Numbered from the stretch's first letter, positions 1 to 12,539 are shown. The stretch is DNA of 64,000 bases from Pyxicephalus adspersus (GCF_032062135.1 NC_092868.1:48403163-48467162), one strand, 5' to 3'. Notes: generated by a model not told the origin, from the sequence alone. Numbers and translations: made by a program.

Positions 1-607
1 GCACACGAGCTGCAAAAAATAATTTTTACCTGAAATGCCCGACTCCCACCCACCCATTGCTGCAGTATATTCTGAGTAACTTTATTTTTTTTTTTTTTTA
101 TGTAACTTTAAATCTTTTACATGACCTCGCCATATTCATTCTGCAGACATCTTAATTTGATTATTTCTTTTTAGTGCAGATTGTTTTGGTTTATAGTTTA
201 GTTTCTTCATGTCATAAAACAACATTATTACTGGATCTCATATAAGAGCCGAGCCTGTAAATAGTCTGATATTGTTTATGGTAAATGAGTGAATATGCTT
301 TATAGCACTTACCGCAACAAATAAAACCGAGAAATACTTATTATTCATTTCATATTTCCATTATTTCCTATTTTGAAAGACTCACTGTCACATCTTCTTA
401 AAGGCTTGCTGCAGTTTTATGGAAGTGGCAATTCCCAGGGGGGGGCTTCATTTGTACTACACACTGTGATGTTAATGAGCTCTTTGGGGTTCATAAAGCT
501 TCGGGGGTAAGTAAGAAGAAGGCAATTGTACACAGGTCACATGACTGAGGGATTCTTCTCAATGTAGGGTTCAAAGTCTAAACCATACAAAAAAAGCTAG
601 TTCTATA
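1..607. other. No gene seen; AT-rich intron-like DNA
   Basis: Contains a long T run near 85-100 and a G run near 438-446. No coding signal, tandem array or recognisable mobile element was seen. Confidence 0.6.
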
Positions 608-881
608 CAGCAGCCTTCCTTGATCTTATGGGGGAACCCTTGAAATAACTTTCAGGTATTCAGAAAACCCCTTCTATTATTACTTATCCCCAGCTTACAG
701 TATATTAGGGAAGAATGCCTCCTACATTACTGGCCAATGGGAAGAATGTCACCCTTACATATAGCTAAAATGATCATTGGTGTCTTTTAAACTGACCTTA
801 AAGTCACAAATTGTTCAAGGAACCCATAGCAGCCTCTGGAGGAATCTTAGGGTTCCACTGACCCCTAGTTAAGAAACACTG
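608..881 (+). mobile_element. hAT-like nonautonomous element, family H1
   Basis: One of seven copies of a 240-300 bp repeat whose best copy (38096-38391) starts CAGTGTTTCTT and ends GAGAAACACTG. This copy ends AAGAAACACTG and keeps the internal blocks GGGAAGAATGTCACCC and CCTCTGGAGGAA. Flanks share only CTATA, so the target duplication is decayed. It carries no transposase. Confidence 0.65.
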
Positions 882-1500
882 CTATAGGGACTTTGGTTGG
901 TTCGTTCGTGGGATACAACAGACAACTGTGTACATTAACTACAGGCTTCTACTAACGGAAAAAATGGATTGTGGGCTTGTTGTATTGGTACACAGCAGGC
1001 AGAGTTCCCATTGGCTAATGGTTGTCAGGGACAAAACCGACCCTAACAACAACCAGCCAATGGTTTTGCCTGTTATTTGCCATAACAACAGGTTTACAAC
1101 CCAAAGACACAAACATATAGAAGTGTCTATAACTGGTTGTTGGCTACAGTTAAAAGCATATAGTTTATAAACTTACGTTTTATTTTCACATTATTAAAAA
1201 AGTTGTTCAATATGTGAAAAAAATCCCATATACCATCAGATGTCATCAAAGGGGCTAAATTTTCCACTAGATAAAGTACTACTACCACACAATGTAATTT
1301 GTCTCTCAAAGACCTGCAATCAGGTTGAAAGAACATAGTCGCTCCCGACACATTTCGCAGAACTAGTCTGCTTCCTCAGGAGTATTGCAATAGAAAGGTA
1401 AGCTGGGTAGTATATCTAAAGAAAAATACATACACACTTAAAAAACCTGAAAAGACTTACCATCTTGCCAATGGTTTTTGGCTACAGTTAAAGGGACCAT
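882..1500. repeat. Hairpin and repeat-derived DNA with motif M
   Basis: Two arms at 996-1030 and 1041-1072 pair around CCATTGGCT and AGCCAATGG. At 1341-1380, read on the minus strand, is CCTGAGGAAG, a short hairpin and GAAATGTGTC: motif M, which recurs at several places here. The open frames at 928-1170 and 1127-1351 show no protein family and are judged chance. Confidence 0.4.
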
Positions 1501-2140
1501 AAATATTTACTTTGCCAACCAAGCAGATTGAGGGATTCTAAATCCAATTCTTTTGCCACAAATCAGCCAAACAGACCTAGAATAGCGGCACATTTAGACA
1601 ACACCCTATATGAACAATATTTCACCTTATTTGCTAAGTGAGCAGTCTCTTCTGTTTGAGTAAATCCACCCTCCCCCCCCAATGTGACGCTGCATTGTAT
1701 TAGCACTAGTTGCCTGGGGTAGCTGTTTAATTGGGAATATGTCAGGACTACAACTCTCTTGATTGTGTAGGTGGAGAGCTTGATGTCACCTACCTTCCAT
1801 GTGTGTTAGCCACTATCTAATTATCTATGATCTATGCCCTCGGGTATTGAAATAATACGCTCTGTACAGTTAAATTTGTATATAAATCAGAAAGCGTCCA
1901 TGCAGAAAATATATCATACAGTAAAATAGTAATTATATCATTTTAAATCAAAACATTTCTAAAGTTATCACAGGGGTTGTGCAGAAATCAGTGACACGTA
2001 TATGGTAAACCTACGGCACATCTGACTGGTGAAAAAATACCAATTAAAATAATTATGTATTCATCAAAGCTCTGCTGAACACACACATTTTATATCTATA
2101 CATATTTATATATATTTATATATTATTCATTTCTGTGTGT
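1501..2140. other. No gene seen; intron-like DNA with a TA-rich run
   Basis: Unique-looking AT-rich sequence. A C run lies near 1672-1680 and an imperfect TATA/TATT microsatellite at about 2092-2130. Confidence 0.5.
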
Positions 2141-2355
2141 GGCAAAAGTAAGTGAATACTTAGAATTATCATTTATGAAGGTGAAATCAGTCTGGTGTTT
2201 TAAAAAATTAAAGATTCTGCAAAAATGATTTGTGAACGTGTATTATGGCTTGGACAAAGGAGGTGTAGGAGGAGCTGGGAAAAAACTTGTAGATGCCCAT
2301 AAAGCTGGAAAAGGTTACAAGATCATCTGTAAAGATTTGGTACCAATCAACAGAT
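2141..2355 (+). pseudogene. Tc1/mariner transposase fragment (5' part)
   Basis: From codon 2271 one frame reads KKLVDAHKAGKGYKIICKDL, the N-terminal helix-turn-helix segment typical of Tc1-like transposases. The upstream block with GGCAAAAGTAAGTGAATAC and TTATGGCTTGGACAAAGGAG looks like the 5' untranslated part and the start of such elements. The frame is broken around the start by an in-frame TAG in the neighbouring reading, and the match stops at about 2355, where a PR-1 repeat begins. The catalytic DDE part is absent. It is a dead fragment. Confidence 0.8.
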
Positions 2356-2803
2356 TGAGCCTAATTTTTAAAGACTGGAGAAGATAGACTAGGGCTTCTC
2401 CAGAGGTTGCAAGGGGCTCTAAGTTCAGTTTAATTGATCCAAATGGCCATCTATAGGGATGACATTCTTCCCAATGGCCAGCAATATAAGAGGCATTCTT
2501 CCTATTGATCACCACACTAATATACTGTGGGCTATGGATATATTATTTATAAAAGGGGTTCCTAGAACACTTAAAAGTTATTTCAAAAATAACACGGCAA
2601 GGGTTTAAAGGGTCAAGAAACACTAAGATAGACTTTAATGGGTGATCCAGCAAATCTGAAATGTATCAGGTGCAGGAATAAAGATATTTGCCAGTTAGTA
2701 GGGAATGATTTTTAGGTAATCCATTCAAAATTTTCTGGATCACCCTGGCTCCTTCATATTAGTCTATCCTCTCCAGTCTTTGAGAGTTTTAATAAATCAG
2801 ACC
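2356..2803 (+). mobile_element. PR-1 palindromic repeat, split by a hAT insertion
   Basis: PR-1 is a roughly 220-bp inverted-repeat element whose ends read close to GGGCCTGATTTATTAAAGC and its reverse complement. Here the 5' part (2356-2389) ends in AGATAGAC and the body resumes at 2626 with the same 8 bases, running to AATAAATCAGACC near 2803. The gap is filled by a hAT element (2390-2625). It directly adjoins a second PR-1 copy. Confidence 0.8.
2390..2625 (-). mobile_element. hAT-like element H1 inserted into PR-1
   Basis: Reverse-oriented H1 copy ending AAGAAACACTA, flanked by a perfect 8-bp target duplication AGATAGAC (2382-2389 and 2626-2633). Eight-base duplications are the hallmark of hAT transposition. 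Its other end begins TAGGGCTTCTCC, corresponding to an internal site of the longer copies, so this is a shorter derivative. Confidence 0.85.
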
Positions 2804-2807
2804 TATT

Positions 2808-3031
2808 GGGCCTGATTTATTAAGGCTCTCCAAGACTGGTGTGGATACACTTTTATCAGTAAACCTGCATGATCCAAAAAACCTGGAATGGATCTGCTCC
2901 AGGATTCAAAACATTTGCTAGCAAAAAACAAATGACTTTGAATAAATCCATCCCAGGTTTGCTGGATCACCCAGCTTTACTGATGAAAGTGTATCCTCTC
3001 CAGCCTTAGAGAGCTTTAGTAAATCAGGCCC
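2808..3031 (+). mobile_element. PR-1 palindromic repeat, intact copy
   Basis: Begins GGGCCTGATTTATTAAGGC and ends GAGCTTTAGTAAATCAGGCCC, with paired arms (CTCTCCAAGACTGG against CCTCTCCAGCCTTAGAGAG) around a core containing GATCC. ATT flanks both ends (2805-2807, 3032-3034), suggesting a 3-bp target duplication. No coding capacity. Confidence 0.8.
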
Positions 3032-3945
3032 ATTGCGTCCAAATAGAGGAAATTCAAGACTGTTGTTACCCTAGTTGTCGACCATCAAGGATAAGTCCAG
3101 TTGCAATGCATTGATTGACTCAGATTTCACACACACATAGCATAGCCCAGCTTACAAGTCCCATCCCACCCCCATTGGCCTGACGATGAATGAATTGCAC
3201 CACAACGCATCAAGCGTCATGCAATGTCAAAGCAACTTCACTACTGCACTTCTGGTTCATGCATTTTCATTATATTCTTTGAAAGATGCCAAAAATGCCA
3301 ACATATCTTTATTTGTTTACACCCTTGTCCATGTTATCTCCAGGATGCAGAAATAAAATAAGTTCCCTTTCAGGGCTCAGTATGGCTGCGTAATTAATTG
3401 GGTTATCGAGGTTTATTTTCCAGTGAACTTGCTGTTGCTTTCACCTGCTTTGCCTTGATCCACGCACAAATAAAATCAATACACTTATCCACTTCTGACT
3501 GGTGTCATTGCTTTGTTTATCCTCTCCTATCTTCCTCAATCTCTGCTGATTTCTACAATTAAACACGGGGAAATTGTCTGCACTCCAGTTAAGTCTGCTA
3601 GCAAGAATAGCTCATTTATTTACTGAGACCTTTATGTTGTGTTATTGGTTTTTATTTTCCCTGAATAAATATCACGGATATCAGGGTTAATTGAGGACCT
3701 GGGGCTAAGCAGAGGAAGTGAGAAGGGCACACAAGGTTGCATAGCTCTCCTGGCACAGTGGCATATTTTTGTAAGCGAGTACGGACCGGGGACTTACCAG
3801 GGAGCCAGGCAGCTGTTTTGTGGCCTGACTGTATGGCACAACAATGGGCCAATCCAGCTCTGAATGCACCTTATGTAGTATGTAAAGTAGGAATAAATAG
3901 TTATTAGTAGGAATTATTCGTTTTTATAAATAATTAAAGTATACA
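3032..3945. other. No gene seen; unique DNA, conserved-noncoding candidate at 3290-3640
   Basis: No repeat shared with the rest of the window. The part from 3290 to 3640 has balanced composition and homeobox-type TAATTAATTG, so it could be a conserved intronic element. That is an impression only. Confidence 0.25.
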
Positions 3946-4180
3946 TTAAAGTGGAGCTAATCTAAAAAACAAAAAAACTAACTTACCTTAACTTCTGCAG
4001 ATCCCTTTGCGGAGGATTCCTGAATTGTGTCCCACGTCATCCTGTTATCCATCTTTGTCATGGCACAGAGGAAGCGTTGTGCACCACTATCCTAAAAAAG
4101 TGATGTTAAACCCCCCTCTCATCCAAAAAAAGAAAAAAAAGGTTGTGTACCCTTTTAAATTTAGTTTAGGTCCACTTTAA
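3946..4180. mobile_element. TTAA-type MITE (T2-like)
   Basis: Terminal inverted repeats TTAAAGTGGAGCTAA and (reverse complement of the right end) TTAAAGTGGACCTAAAC bound a 235-bp noncoding element. TTAA ends fit the T2/Kolobok or piggyBac-type MITEs known in frogs. Family placement is inferred. Confidence 0.65.
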
Positions 4181-4310
4181 AGGTAGGTATCGATAATGGA
4201 TACTGTTGGGCGTTAAAAAAGCAACCAAAATGCAATCCCGAAAAGTCCCAATAAGCAACTCCAATACTCTAAATACCAATAGTATATTTGGGTGAACTAA
4301 CCACCTAGGG

Positions 4311-4589
4311 GAGGGGTGCCAACCCCAAGCTTAGGGCAATCTGACAGGTGGACGCAGCTTTGGCCAAAGACATCGACCACGTCTCTGGTACGCATTGCAG
4401 GCTCAGGGCGATGGGTGGGTTGTGTCTCTGGACACTCAGACCTGCAATGGGAGGGTGGGTTTCTGGCATCATGATGTCACTCTGGGGGAAGTTTCTTCCC
4501 CTTTGAGTGACATACGGCTCCCCGCGCATGCGCCATCCAGAGTCCATTTATTTTGTGGTCAGTGAGCTCCAAAAGATTGGGGACCACTG
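4311..4589. mobile_element. hAT-like nonautonomous element, family H2
   Basis: Left end GAGGGGTGCCAACCCC and right end TTGGGGACCACTG resemble hAT termini of the CAGNGGTNCCCAACC type. Flanks ACCTAGGG and CCTTAGGG match at 6 of 8 bases, consistent with an old 8-bp target duplication. The internal GC-rich body has no intact frame. Confidence 0.65.
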
Positions 4590-4879
4590 CCTTAGGGGAC
4601 CAATACCAGTAAGGTGTATGCCCCCACCACTGTATTTAGTTTTGCGTTTATCTTAATTGTGGAACCCACTTGTGCAAGATTTGTGTTAGCTGATGACAAC
4701 TCCAGAGCTGAAGGGCAGAGCTGAGAATTCCCTGATGGAGTCTAATGGTTATTGTCCTGCCAGCCAATAGATTTTGTGCCAATTCAGCTTATTGCATTGC
4801 AGCTGTTTTTAACATTTATAAGAATGCAATGGTTGACAGAAACAAAAAAACAATTATGGGGCTCTAATCTAGAGAAGGG
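4590..4879. other. No gene seen
   Basis: Intron-like sequence without recognised repeats. The frame at 4752-4961 is unsupported. Confidence 0.4.
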
Positions 4880-5045
4880 ACTCTCACTGGGGGGTAAATG
4901 GTTTTTGGGCATCATATTTGTTTATCTTTTTTGCCTTCCTCTGGATCCACTATGTCTGTAGGGTTTTATCTTGAATATGTTTATTTCCCCAGTGGTTGAA
5001 CTTGATGGATTTTTTTTCAGTCTGACTAACGATGCAACTATATGG
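4880..5045 (+). repeat. Interspersed repeat with GGTTGAACTTGATGGA 3' end
   Basis: Contains TTTGCCTTCCTCTGGATC followed by GTGGTTGAACTTGATGGA and a tail ACTAACGATGCAACTATATGG. A related copy lies on the minus strand at 15953-16210. This pattern is a LINE 3' end type widespread in frogs and fish. The exact family is not assigned. Confidence 0.55.
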
Positions 5046-7046
5046 AAACTGGGACCAAAAAGGTTGTGAGCTGAAACCAAGTTTACATTGTGCAGCCTGT
5101 TTTCTTTATTTCAGGATGTGGGGAGGTGATGGGGGTCTGAGCCAAGCCTGATCCTATTGCTGGTTTCATAGTTGCCTGTTCTGGGTACTGGAGAGGTTCA
5201 TTCTATTTGCCACTGTACCTCTGGAAAGCTTACTTAGAAATTGTAAGACAGCTTGCATACCAGCAGGAGATCACACCCTTGGCAAGGCAGCAAATGTCAG
5301 ATATCAGTGGGAGTCTCAGCTGTGATGAAATATATTGTCAAACAAAGTATGTAAACTTAAAAAATAACTAAATCGACAAAAAATATTCTAATATAGTGAC
5401 AAAATAAAAAGTTACCTCCGCAGATAACCCCCTCAAACCTTTTCCCCATATCACCCGCTGGGCATTTGCAGAAGCATCCACTCCATGACAATAGTACTGT
5501 TAACTGTACTTCTGCAGAAGCAACAGTGACAGTGGCGGCTCTAGTTTAGTTCACCTGTCCTTGACCAATTATAGAGCGCCTTGCATTCAAAAATTGGCCA
5601 GTGATTGGCCAGGGGGAGAAAGAGAGGGTGGCAGGGGGAACTCACACCTAAGGGGGTACATTATTTTTTATTCTTTGTTGTTATAGTAGTCCGAATAGAA
5701 CTTTATAGAGTAGGCTTTCTGCCAGCCTTGGGGTGGCCCCTTTTTTTTATTAAATAAATAACAATGGACTCATGGTCTATTACCTAATAATAAGATTGGT
5801 AGGTCTAGTCAAAATGGGGACCTGGGCAAACTGTTGGTGGCCAAATTCCAACTCCCTGCATCCCTTCCATTCTGACAGGGGTTTGGGATACCATGGAATG
5901 AAGATTGTAACAGTACAACATCATTCCATGTTTTTTGCTTGACATATGAAACCAGAAGATAAGAACAAATAAAATCTTTATGTATGGGGTGGTAAGGGAA
6001 TTTCACTGAAGTATTGGCTGAGGCCAAGAGCATTGCTCCGCTATAGCGCGGAGAGAAGTCTTTGTTTGTAACGGTACAAACCTGCAATATTGTGTATTCA
6101 AAAGAAGCCAAAATCCTCATTCATTATTTTACCATTCTAAAATCCCCTAAAGCTCCTCAGACTCCATGAGGCCTGCAACAAACAAACAAAAAAAAGGACA
6201 AGAAAACATTTATTGACTGCAATGGTAAACACAAGCTCTGTAGCCGCATTAAATCTCCGACGGTGTCTCATGAATGGAAATTGTATTTGTAGGGTCTCTG
6301 CAGCTTCGACTGGCCATTTGTAAAGGTTGGAAATGACTTGTTTGTTTGTTTTTTCTTTCCCATTATTTTCAGCTTTAAAAATTTATATTTATAAAAAAAA
6401 GTTTTGCATTTTTATTTATTGCTTCTTTTTATTCCAAAGCTACATTTAAAGGACTAGCTCATTTTTTTGGAAAGCGCAGTAAGGCATTGTTTTACATATC
6501 TGATCCCTTTTCCCCATTCCAAGTGCCCCTTTCTTGTCCAGGGCTGCAGATTGTGGACGGCACATTGGCACCATTTTATCCAATGAAGTGCTGATAAAAG
6601 GAGTCAACAGGTAGAATATTGGCGCAGTGAAGCTTAGGAAGGGGGTAATAAAGAGAAGAGCACCGGCTTGCTGTGGGATTGAGGGATAATGTAAGGTTAT
6701 TTTCTAAACTATCAACCCTTAGGTAAATGTTCGGAGGGCCCTGTAAAACTAATTTTACCTGGAGTTAGCTTTAATTGTATAGATGTAGTAATATTTATAT
6801 TTGAGTATAAATGTATTTAATATTTCAGAATGTATATATATTATTACAGAAGGCATGTTGTCTGTTTAAAAATTAATAGCAAATATGTTTCTTATGAGCA
6901 TGAGCCATATCTAGGGGTTCATATGCTTAGGGGCACAGGTCTCTTTTATAGGATTAAAGTAAATTACAGAAATTTATTGGCACATGGATTGGTAAATGGA
7001 TTGCTCCATGGCAGTAGCATACATATAACACATCTCTAATTATTAC
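5046..7046. other. No gene seen; intron-like DNA
   Basis: Mixed AT-rich sequence. 5400-5690 looks repeat-like, with two TGCAGAAGCA copies near 5468 and 5515. The 103-codon minus frame at 5809-6120 and the 69-codon plus frame at 6830-7039 have no recognisable domain. TAT-rich tracts lie at 6780-6850. Confidence 0.4.
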
Positions 7047-7083
7047 CCTGATGAAGGAGACACAGATCCCTAAAACGTGTTAA
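7047..7083 (+). repeat. Motif M copy
   Basis: CCTGATGAAG, then a short pairing GGAGA/TCCC, then AAAACGTGTTAATG. See the motif M finding. Surrounding sequence is probably the remnant of its host repeat. Confidence 0.5.
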
Positions 7084-8040
7084 TGCACCTGACAATAAAC
7101 ATTCCAACTAAATAATAACAATGCTGTGCTATAGTGCATTCTTTTGAAACAGCAATTGCCATCCTGAAGAAGTATGTATTTCCCATTGCACTTGTATTCT
7201 TCATGTATTTCAACAAAACGGTATGTCTTGGGCTACAATTCTAATCAATTCTAGCAGTTGAGCTCCACAAATAAATAGCTAAAGTTGTTTATAATTCTTC
7301 TTTGCTCTACAAATAATTAAAACCTGTTTATGGATGCAGGTTTGCTTTATCCCCCAACACACCCAGCCTAAGCCCAAGTTCTATCATTTGAAATCTTACC
7401 CTCCAAACCCAAAAATGGATGTCCCCTTTACTTTTTTCTGCTGTTCTGCGTGTATCAACATATGAACGTTTATAAGGGTTGCAATATTGTTTTTGATTGG
7501 GTTGCCATTGGACCACAAAACACATGGACCACTAAGCATGCATGTAGATGGGAAGTAGCGCACCACTACATCAGTGCATCATAGTGTGTTAGTTATTTAA
7601 TAATTCCTAGGTTTGCCTATAGGTCTCCAATCAGTTAAAAAGAAAGAAAAAATGCAATTTTTCACAGGCTAAATGGAGTCTGAGTATAACTGGAATGTGA
7701 TTGACTTTTCTTACCATCCAGATGACTTTCTAAAGAGCTGAGGATCAGATTTCTAATGAGCCCTTACTGGCGTAACTTTTCCTGGAAGGGTCATTAAACC
7801 GCAGAGAGATTTGACTCTGTTTTGTTGTATTCTGAGAAACGAGAAGGATTGTTGTGCTCTGCGGAGAGACAGAATGTATTACAGGGGGATGGAGGAAATC
7901 GCTGAACACCCTATGTGCATTAGCAAGAGACTCTGATCAAAAAAGGAATGTTTGTGTCGGAAGAATACATAATAATAATAATAATTTTTTTTTTTTTGCT
8001 TTTTTACTGTAAATCAGCATTCTTGCTGGCATTAATTAAG
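7084..8040. other. No gene seen; short ATA/T-rich microsatellite
   Basis: Unique-looking sequence with an (ATA)n-poly(T) tract at 7967-7997. Nothing else recognised. Confidence 0.4.
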
Positions 8041-8900
8041 GTGGACTATCTTTTTATGATATGCCACATCAAAGAAAGAAGAAAGAAGGCCTGTAGCACA
8101 AACAAAAGAAATAGGCGAGGGCCTCATGACATGGTGGGCTGGAAAGATGGGGGGAATCAGAGGGGGGAGTAGATTGTTTATCTTTGATGTTATTGGGTAA
8201 AAAGTGCGGGAAGATAGTGGTCTGAGCGGAGGGGGCAGAGGTCAGATAAATAGAGGGGACTGAGGGGAGGGCTGGACAGTCTGAGGGAAAACGCAGGAAG
8301 AACTTTTCCCACCCACCCTCCCAGGGATAAGGGCTATCAGTGGATAGGAGTCATGGCAGCTGAGGGCGGTGTTCGGTTGGTCCATGAGAACAAAAGTTCA
8401 GAAAACTGGGGGATGGGGGAACCCCATTACAGAGTGTGGTTTTGGTAAGAGGAGCCACGCACGGCACATGGTTGCCGTGGTGGGCAAGGAGGGAGCTGAA
8501 GATGACCGCTAACTGTTCCCGAGTCGGCGTAGTTACGACTGGGAGCCTGTTGGGGGAGCGGGAATGTCATTGAAGGGGTCAGGGAAGGGTTAATCTCATG
8601 GACCGTGTTAAAAATGCTTTAAGAAAAAGGTATCATTGGTTTAAAATAGTTAAAATGTATTAAAATGTTGTAAATGTTTATGTTGTAAATGTTTATGTGG
8701 TGGAAAAGTTTGAAAAGTATAGCATTATTGGTTATTTATGTAAAATTAGTGGTTGTGGTTATAGCAATAAAATGGGCTGCTATGGCCGAATTTTACCAAA
8801 AGCAGAGTCAAGTGTTTTATTCAAACATTGGTAAGGGGAAAGGGTTAAGGGGTAAAGTAAAGGGAGGAGGCTTTCTCAGCACTACCCATGTCAAGGCAGG
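8041..8900 (+). repeat. G-rich unclassified repeat, possibly LTR-derived
   Basis: The block 8140-8580 is strongly G/purine-rich with more CpG than its surroundings. It is followed by an AT-rich part with a tandem TTGTAAATGTTTATG at about 8670-8698, then AATAAAATGGGCTGCTATGG near 8767. Similar order is seen at 48190-48800 and, reversed, near 21900-22000. A terminal repeat of an LTR element is possible but unproven. Confidence 0.35.
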
Positions 8901-9734
8901 ATAAATACATTTTTAAAGTGGGCATTGGAATTGCTCCCTTATAGTTCAGGTTTAACTCCTTTTAAAGTGTTTTTGGACCAGCTGCCTGACAGCTGTGGCA
9001 TTTGCCAGAAGGATTATTTTTTATGGGCTCTTCTAGGCCACTCAGCTGTCCTACAGCAAAATTTTGGAAAGTCAACTACATTTACAGCGGAAATACATGG
9101 ATGTAAATTGTTTTACATTCTATTATAAATAGCAAATTATAATTAAATTATAAGTAGCAAAAATGGACATATAAAAAAAAGCCTTTGGGAAGTCTCAAGG
9201 TTGACATCCAATAACACTAAGAGCAGCACTCGCTCTCCCTACTGCTACCTTGCTTCCTCTGATATTCTTGTCTAGGATCCCTTTCTCCTTCATTGGAACT
9301 TCTGCCTATACTATGACGTAACCCTCATGGTCACCAATAAGTATCGTTCTCAACTCAACACAAGTGAAATGCATCAGGGTTTTGAATGTTATATGACCAT
9401 TTTTGATATTTATAATTATTTAGGGATCAATTCTGTATAAAAAATAGTCACTTTTCCTGTGAATACTTAATTGGGGTGACCTCTCAGATCAACCTTTGTT
9501 TCTATAGGAAATGCTGCCAGCACTCCTGAGACACAGAATGGGACACCGCTGTCAAACTGACAGCCCAGCCCTACATATTACAGATACAATTTGTAAAACC
9601 TGGTACAGTTTGTTTCATGCTCTGCAAATATGTCTGGATGTTTAAAACTGTGTGCTTTGGTGCAGCGTTGTAAAATTTTAAGGTGCATTAAAATGCTATT
9701 TACAATTTATGGCACTGCAGCACACTAACGCACA
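8901..9734. other. No gene seen
   Basis: Intron-like DNA without recognised repeats. Confidence 0.4.
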
Positions 9735-9850
9735 TGTGTTCAGGTCAGGGTCCTCTCCTCCTCCTGTGTCACTATCTGTATATGTCTGTCATTTGCAACC
9801 CCTATTTAATATACAGCACTGCATATTATGTTGGCGCCACATAAATCCTG

Positions 9851-9883
<33 letters not shown>

Positions 9884-9895
9884 AATAATAATAAT
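9735..9895 (+). mobile_element. L2-like LINE 3' tail with ATT microsatellite
   Basis: Reads GGTCCTCTCCTCCTCCTGTG, then GTCATTTGCAACCCC, then TACAGCACTGC and ATGTTGGCGCCACATAAAT, ending in (ATT)n/(AAT)n. The same ordered blocks occur reversed at 46046-46220, where upstream coding remnants of a LINE are visible, so this is a 5'-truncated copy. Confidence 0.75.
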
Positions 9896-12539
9896 GTTTT
9901 AACTAAAAAAGTAAAAAAATAATTATTTTGTCTCAATTTTGCCAATGAACATTTGGAAAAAAAACATTTTTATATTTACTACATACCATTAATGGATCTT
10001 TGTGCGACTCTATGCAATGCAGGCACATCATTGTAGACTGCAGGGACCGGCATGGTGCTGTATGTAGCTTCCTGACTTAGCATTCTTCTCAAGAACCCTC
10101 GGCCTTGCTATTAGCAGTGAGCAAAGTATTGGGAGGAATGCAAATGTCAAAATGTTTTGATGATGAGTGGATATGAATTGGAAGGCGTGGATATTTCTAG
10201 GTGAGTTTTTTGGCCCGCTGACTGCCCTACGTAACACCCACACGTGAAGCTGATCCTCCATAGTTGTAAAAACTGAAATCTAATGAATGAAAGGAATGAG
10301 CCAGAGAAAGTCAGGCTGGGGAGAAAATAAACAAATGATGCTGCAATTTGGAAATGAGGGATGTTGTACCGAGCTAGCTTCAGCTTCTAATGCACATTGT
10401 GAGACAACCACAGTGTGCAGTGAAATCAAAGTAAACAATTTCAGTCCAGGCGAGAAAAGACTAAAGTAAATGCTGGATGTCATATGTCATTTTATAAATT
10501 TGGTTTAGAGCCCTTATAGGTACTTACAGTGAATTTGATGTATAACAATTTTCAGTAGATTGTTTATAATGTGTAACCACCATTGACATACAAAGAATAC
10601 TCATATTCCACATTTATACATCCAATGTATTCTTGGAAAAGGGGAAAAAGAACAGGTTGCTCACGTATCAGTTGCTGTTAAAGTATTTGATTCCGTTTTT
10701 ATTCCATGTAGACGTTATTTGCTTTTTTAGCCTTTGCAGGGAATTCGTTCAATGATGCAGGTGCAGCTTTTAGACTAAACAGACACACATATACAAAAAA
10801 CCTTTTGTCATGGTTAGACAGCAGTACAGTGTTTTGGAGACATTTTGATGAAATGCCCCACTGTTTGACTTTATGCTAACTGCATTGAGTGGTTTGTAAA
10901 TGTCTTTCCAAGGACCGTGCTTCAGAACCACTGAAAATGCCATTTACCACAACAATCACAGCAGAGAAGGAAACCAATTGCTCTTTAAATCATCCATTGT
11001 CTTCAGATAAATGGATAGAGAAATAAGTAATGCCAAAAACCTAAAGTGAAAAATCAAGGCCAGGTAATTTTGGCTTTTCACTTACATAGAAACTACAGGT
11101 GTCCGCGTTCCTTACTGCCCACAGGTGTCAACCACATCGTAGGTCAAGTAGGTAGATATTGTTGTTCTGCAAAGTATTTTAGTGAAGTTTTGGTTCTTTG
11201 TGGACACATCACCTGGTTATCCTACAGCAACTTGAGCCCTACTTTATGAAGGTCATGGCACCCGTATCTTGCCATGATGTAACACGGTTGAAGCAGCAGT
11301 ACGTAGCCCAGATAAATGTCTTTATATTTTAAGTTTGTGCGGTTGTACTTGTATCCCATAGCTGCAGTTTCTGAAGCACAGCTGACCAGGCCGGTAGTGT
11401 AGCTTAAGTAGGTAGTTAATATATGGAATTTAATGGTATTTTCCATAGCTCAAGATTTGGGGTAAAAATTGCATGGTTGGCCACTCCTGGACCCCCTTTG
11501 TTTGCCCAGGAGCAACCGTGGCACCCTGTTAAAAGCTTTGTCATGTGGATGCGGTTCAAAGTGGGTTCATTGCACTGGAAGGGTTTATGGGTCATCAGCA
11601 GTCCTTTGCAATAACTTTAACACAACCGCTTTTAACTGAAGCTGATTTCGGGTGAATGAGTAACCATTCACGTCATTCAAAGTGGCTGGTGGCTGAAGGG
11701 GGACCACAAGCATCCAGGAACCGTACTGCAGACCACTGCAATGCAAATGTAATCATGTTAAAATGTGTGCATAAAATATTTCCCAACTGCTTTCATATGG
11801 GTAAATGGGAATGGTGGGGAGCACAATTGGGCTTGTAGGGAACTGCTAGAGTTTATCTGCAATTAGCTTAAGTTGTGGGACAGTCTAATGAAAAGTGTAA
11901 TTTAAAAATATCCACACACATAGAAAAATGTCAGCACAATTCAGAAAAAAATCCCTTTACTGTGACTCCACGTAGACCAACCAGCAAAGTGTTTTGGGGG
12001 ACACAAGGGTCCACTTTGGTAATTGCCTTGGCAATGGGTCTACTGTACCCCTGAAACGGTGTGACGACTGACCTGTATGCAGTCACTGTAGGTTTTAGTT
12101 TTGATAGGTGTTGAAATTGTGGGTTGGTTACAATATCCTCTTACCTGTGAACCACACCTGAATCTCAGATGCTACGCATTGCATCCCACCCATGGATGTA
12201 CATTGGGAATGAATGGGCATTATTAAGCAGTTCAAGACAATGCTATGTAAAATATTGTTTCATTAGGCACCAATCAGAGGTGGCTTGCAAGGTACCAACC
12301 ATTAGGAGCTGTATGGGGGTCTCTGGTCCCCATTGCCTTTTTGAATAACCCCATATTAGATTTTTTTAGAACCATGAGCATTGACATTTTTCTGTTCCAT
12401 ACGGTGTCACCATTGCCATGCACTGCACATTTATTTACTGAGTTTTGTACGACGCAGAATGTGTGATGTGAGTCACACACTCGCTCACACACACACCGGC
12501 TTCCTGTAAATTTGCAGTATTTGTACACTGTCACTGTAG
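9896..12539. other. No gene seen; intron-like DNA with two weak motif M copies
   Basis: Mostly unique. At 11982-12020 (minus) GGACCCTTGTGTCC forms a hairpin next to CAAAACACTTTGC, resembling motif M. A weaker relative lies at 10821-10860. Short frames here have no recognisable products. Confidence 0.35.

Noticed and set aside
5809..6120. 103-codon minus-strand frame
   Set aside because: No domain recognised; typical of chance frames at this length in 64 kb.
8140..8580. CpG-richer block as the AJAP1 promoter or first exon
   Set aside because: CpG density is modest, no AJAP1 first-exon coding is visible, and a similar block recurs at 48190-48850, which fits a repeat better.
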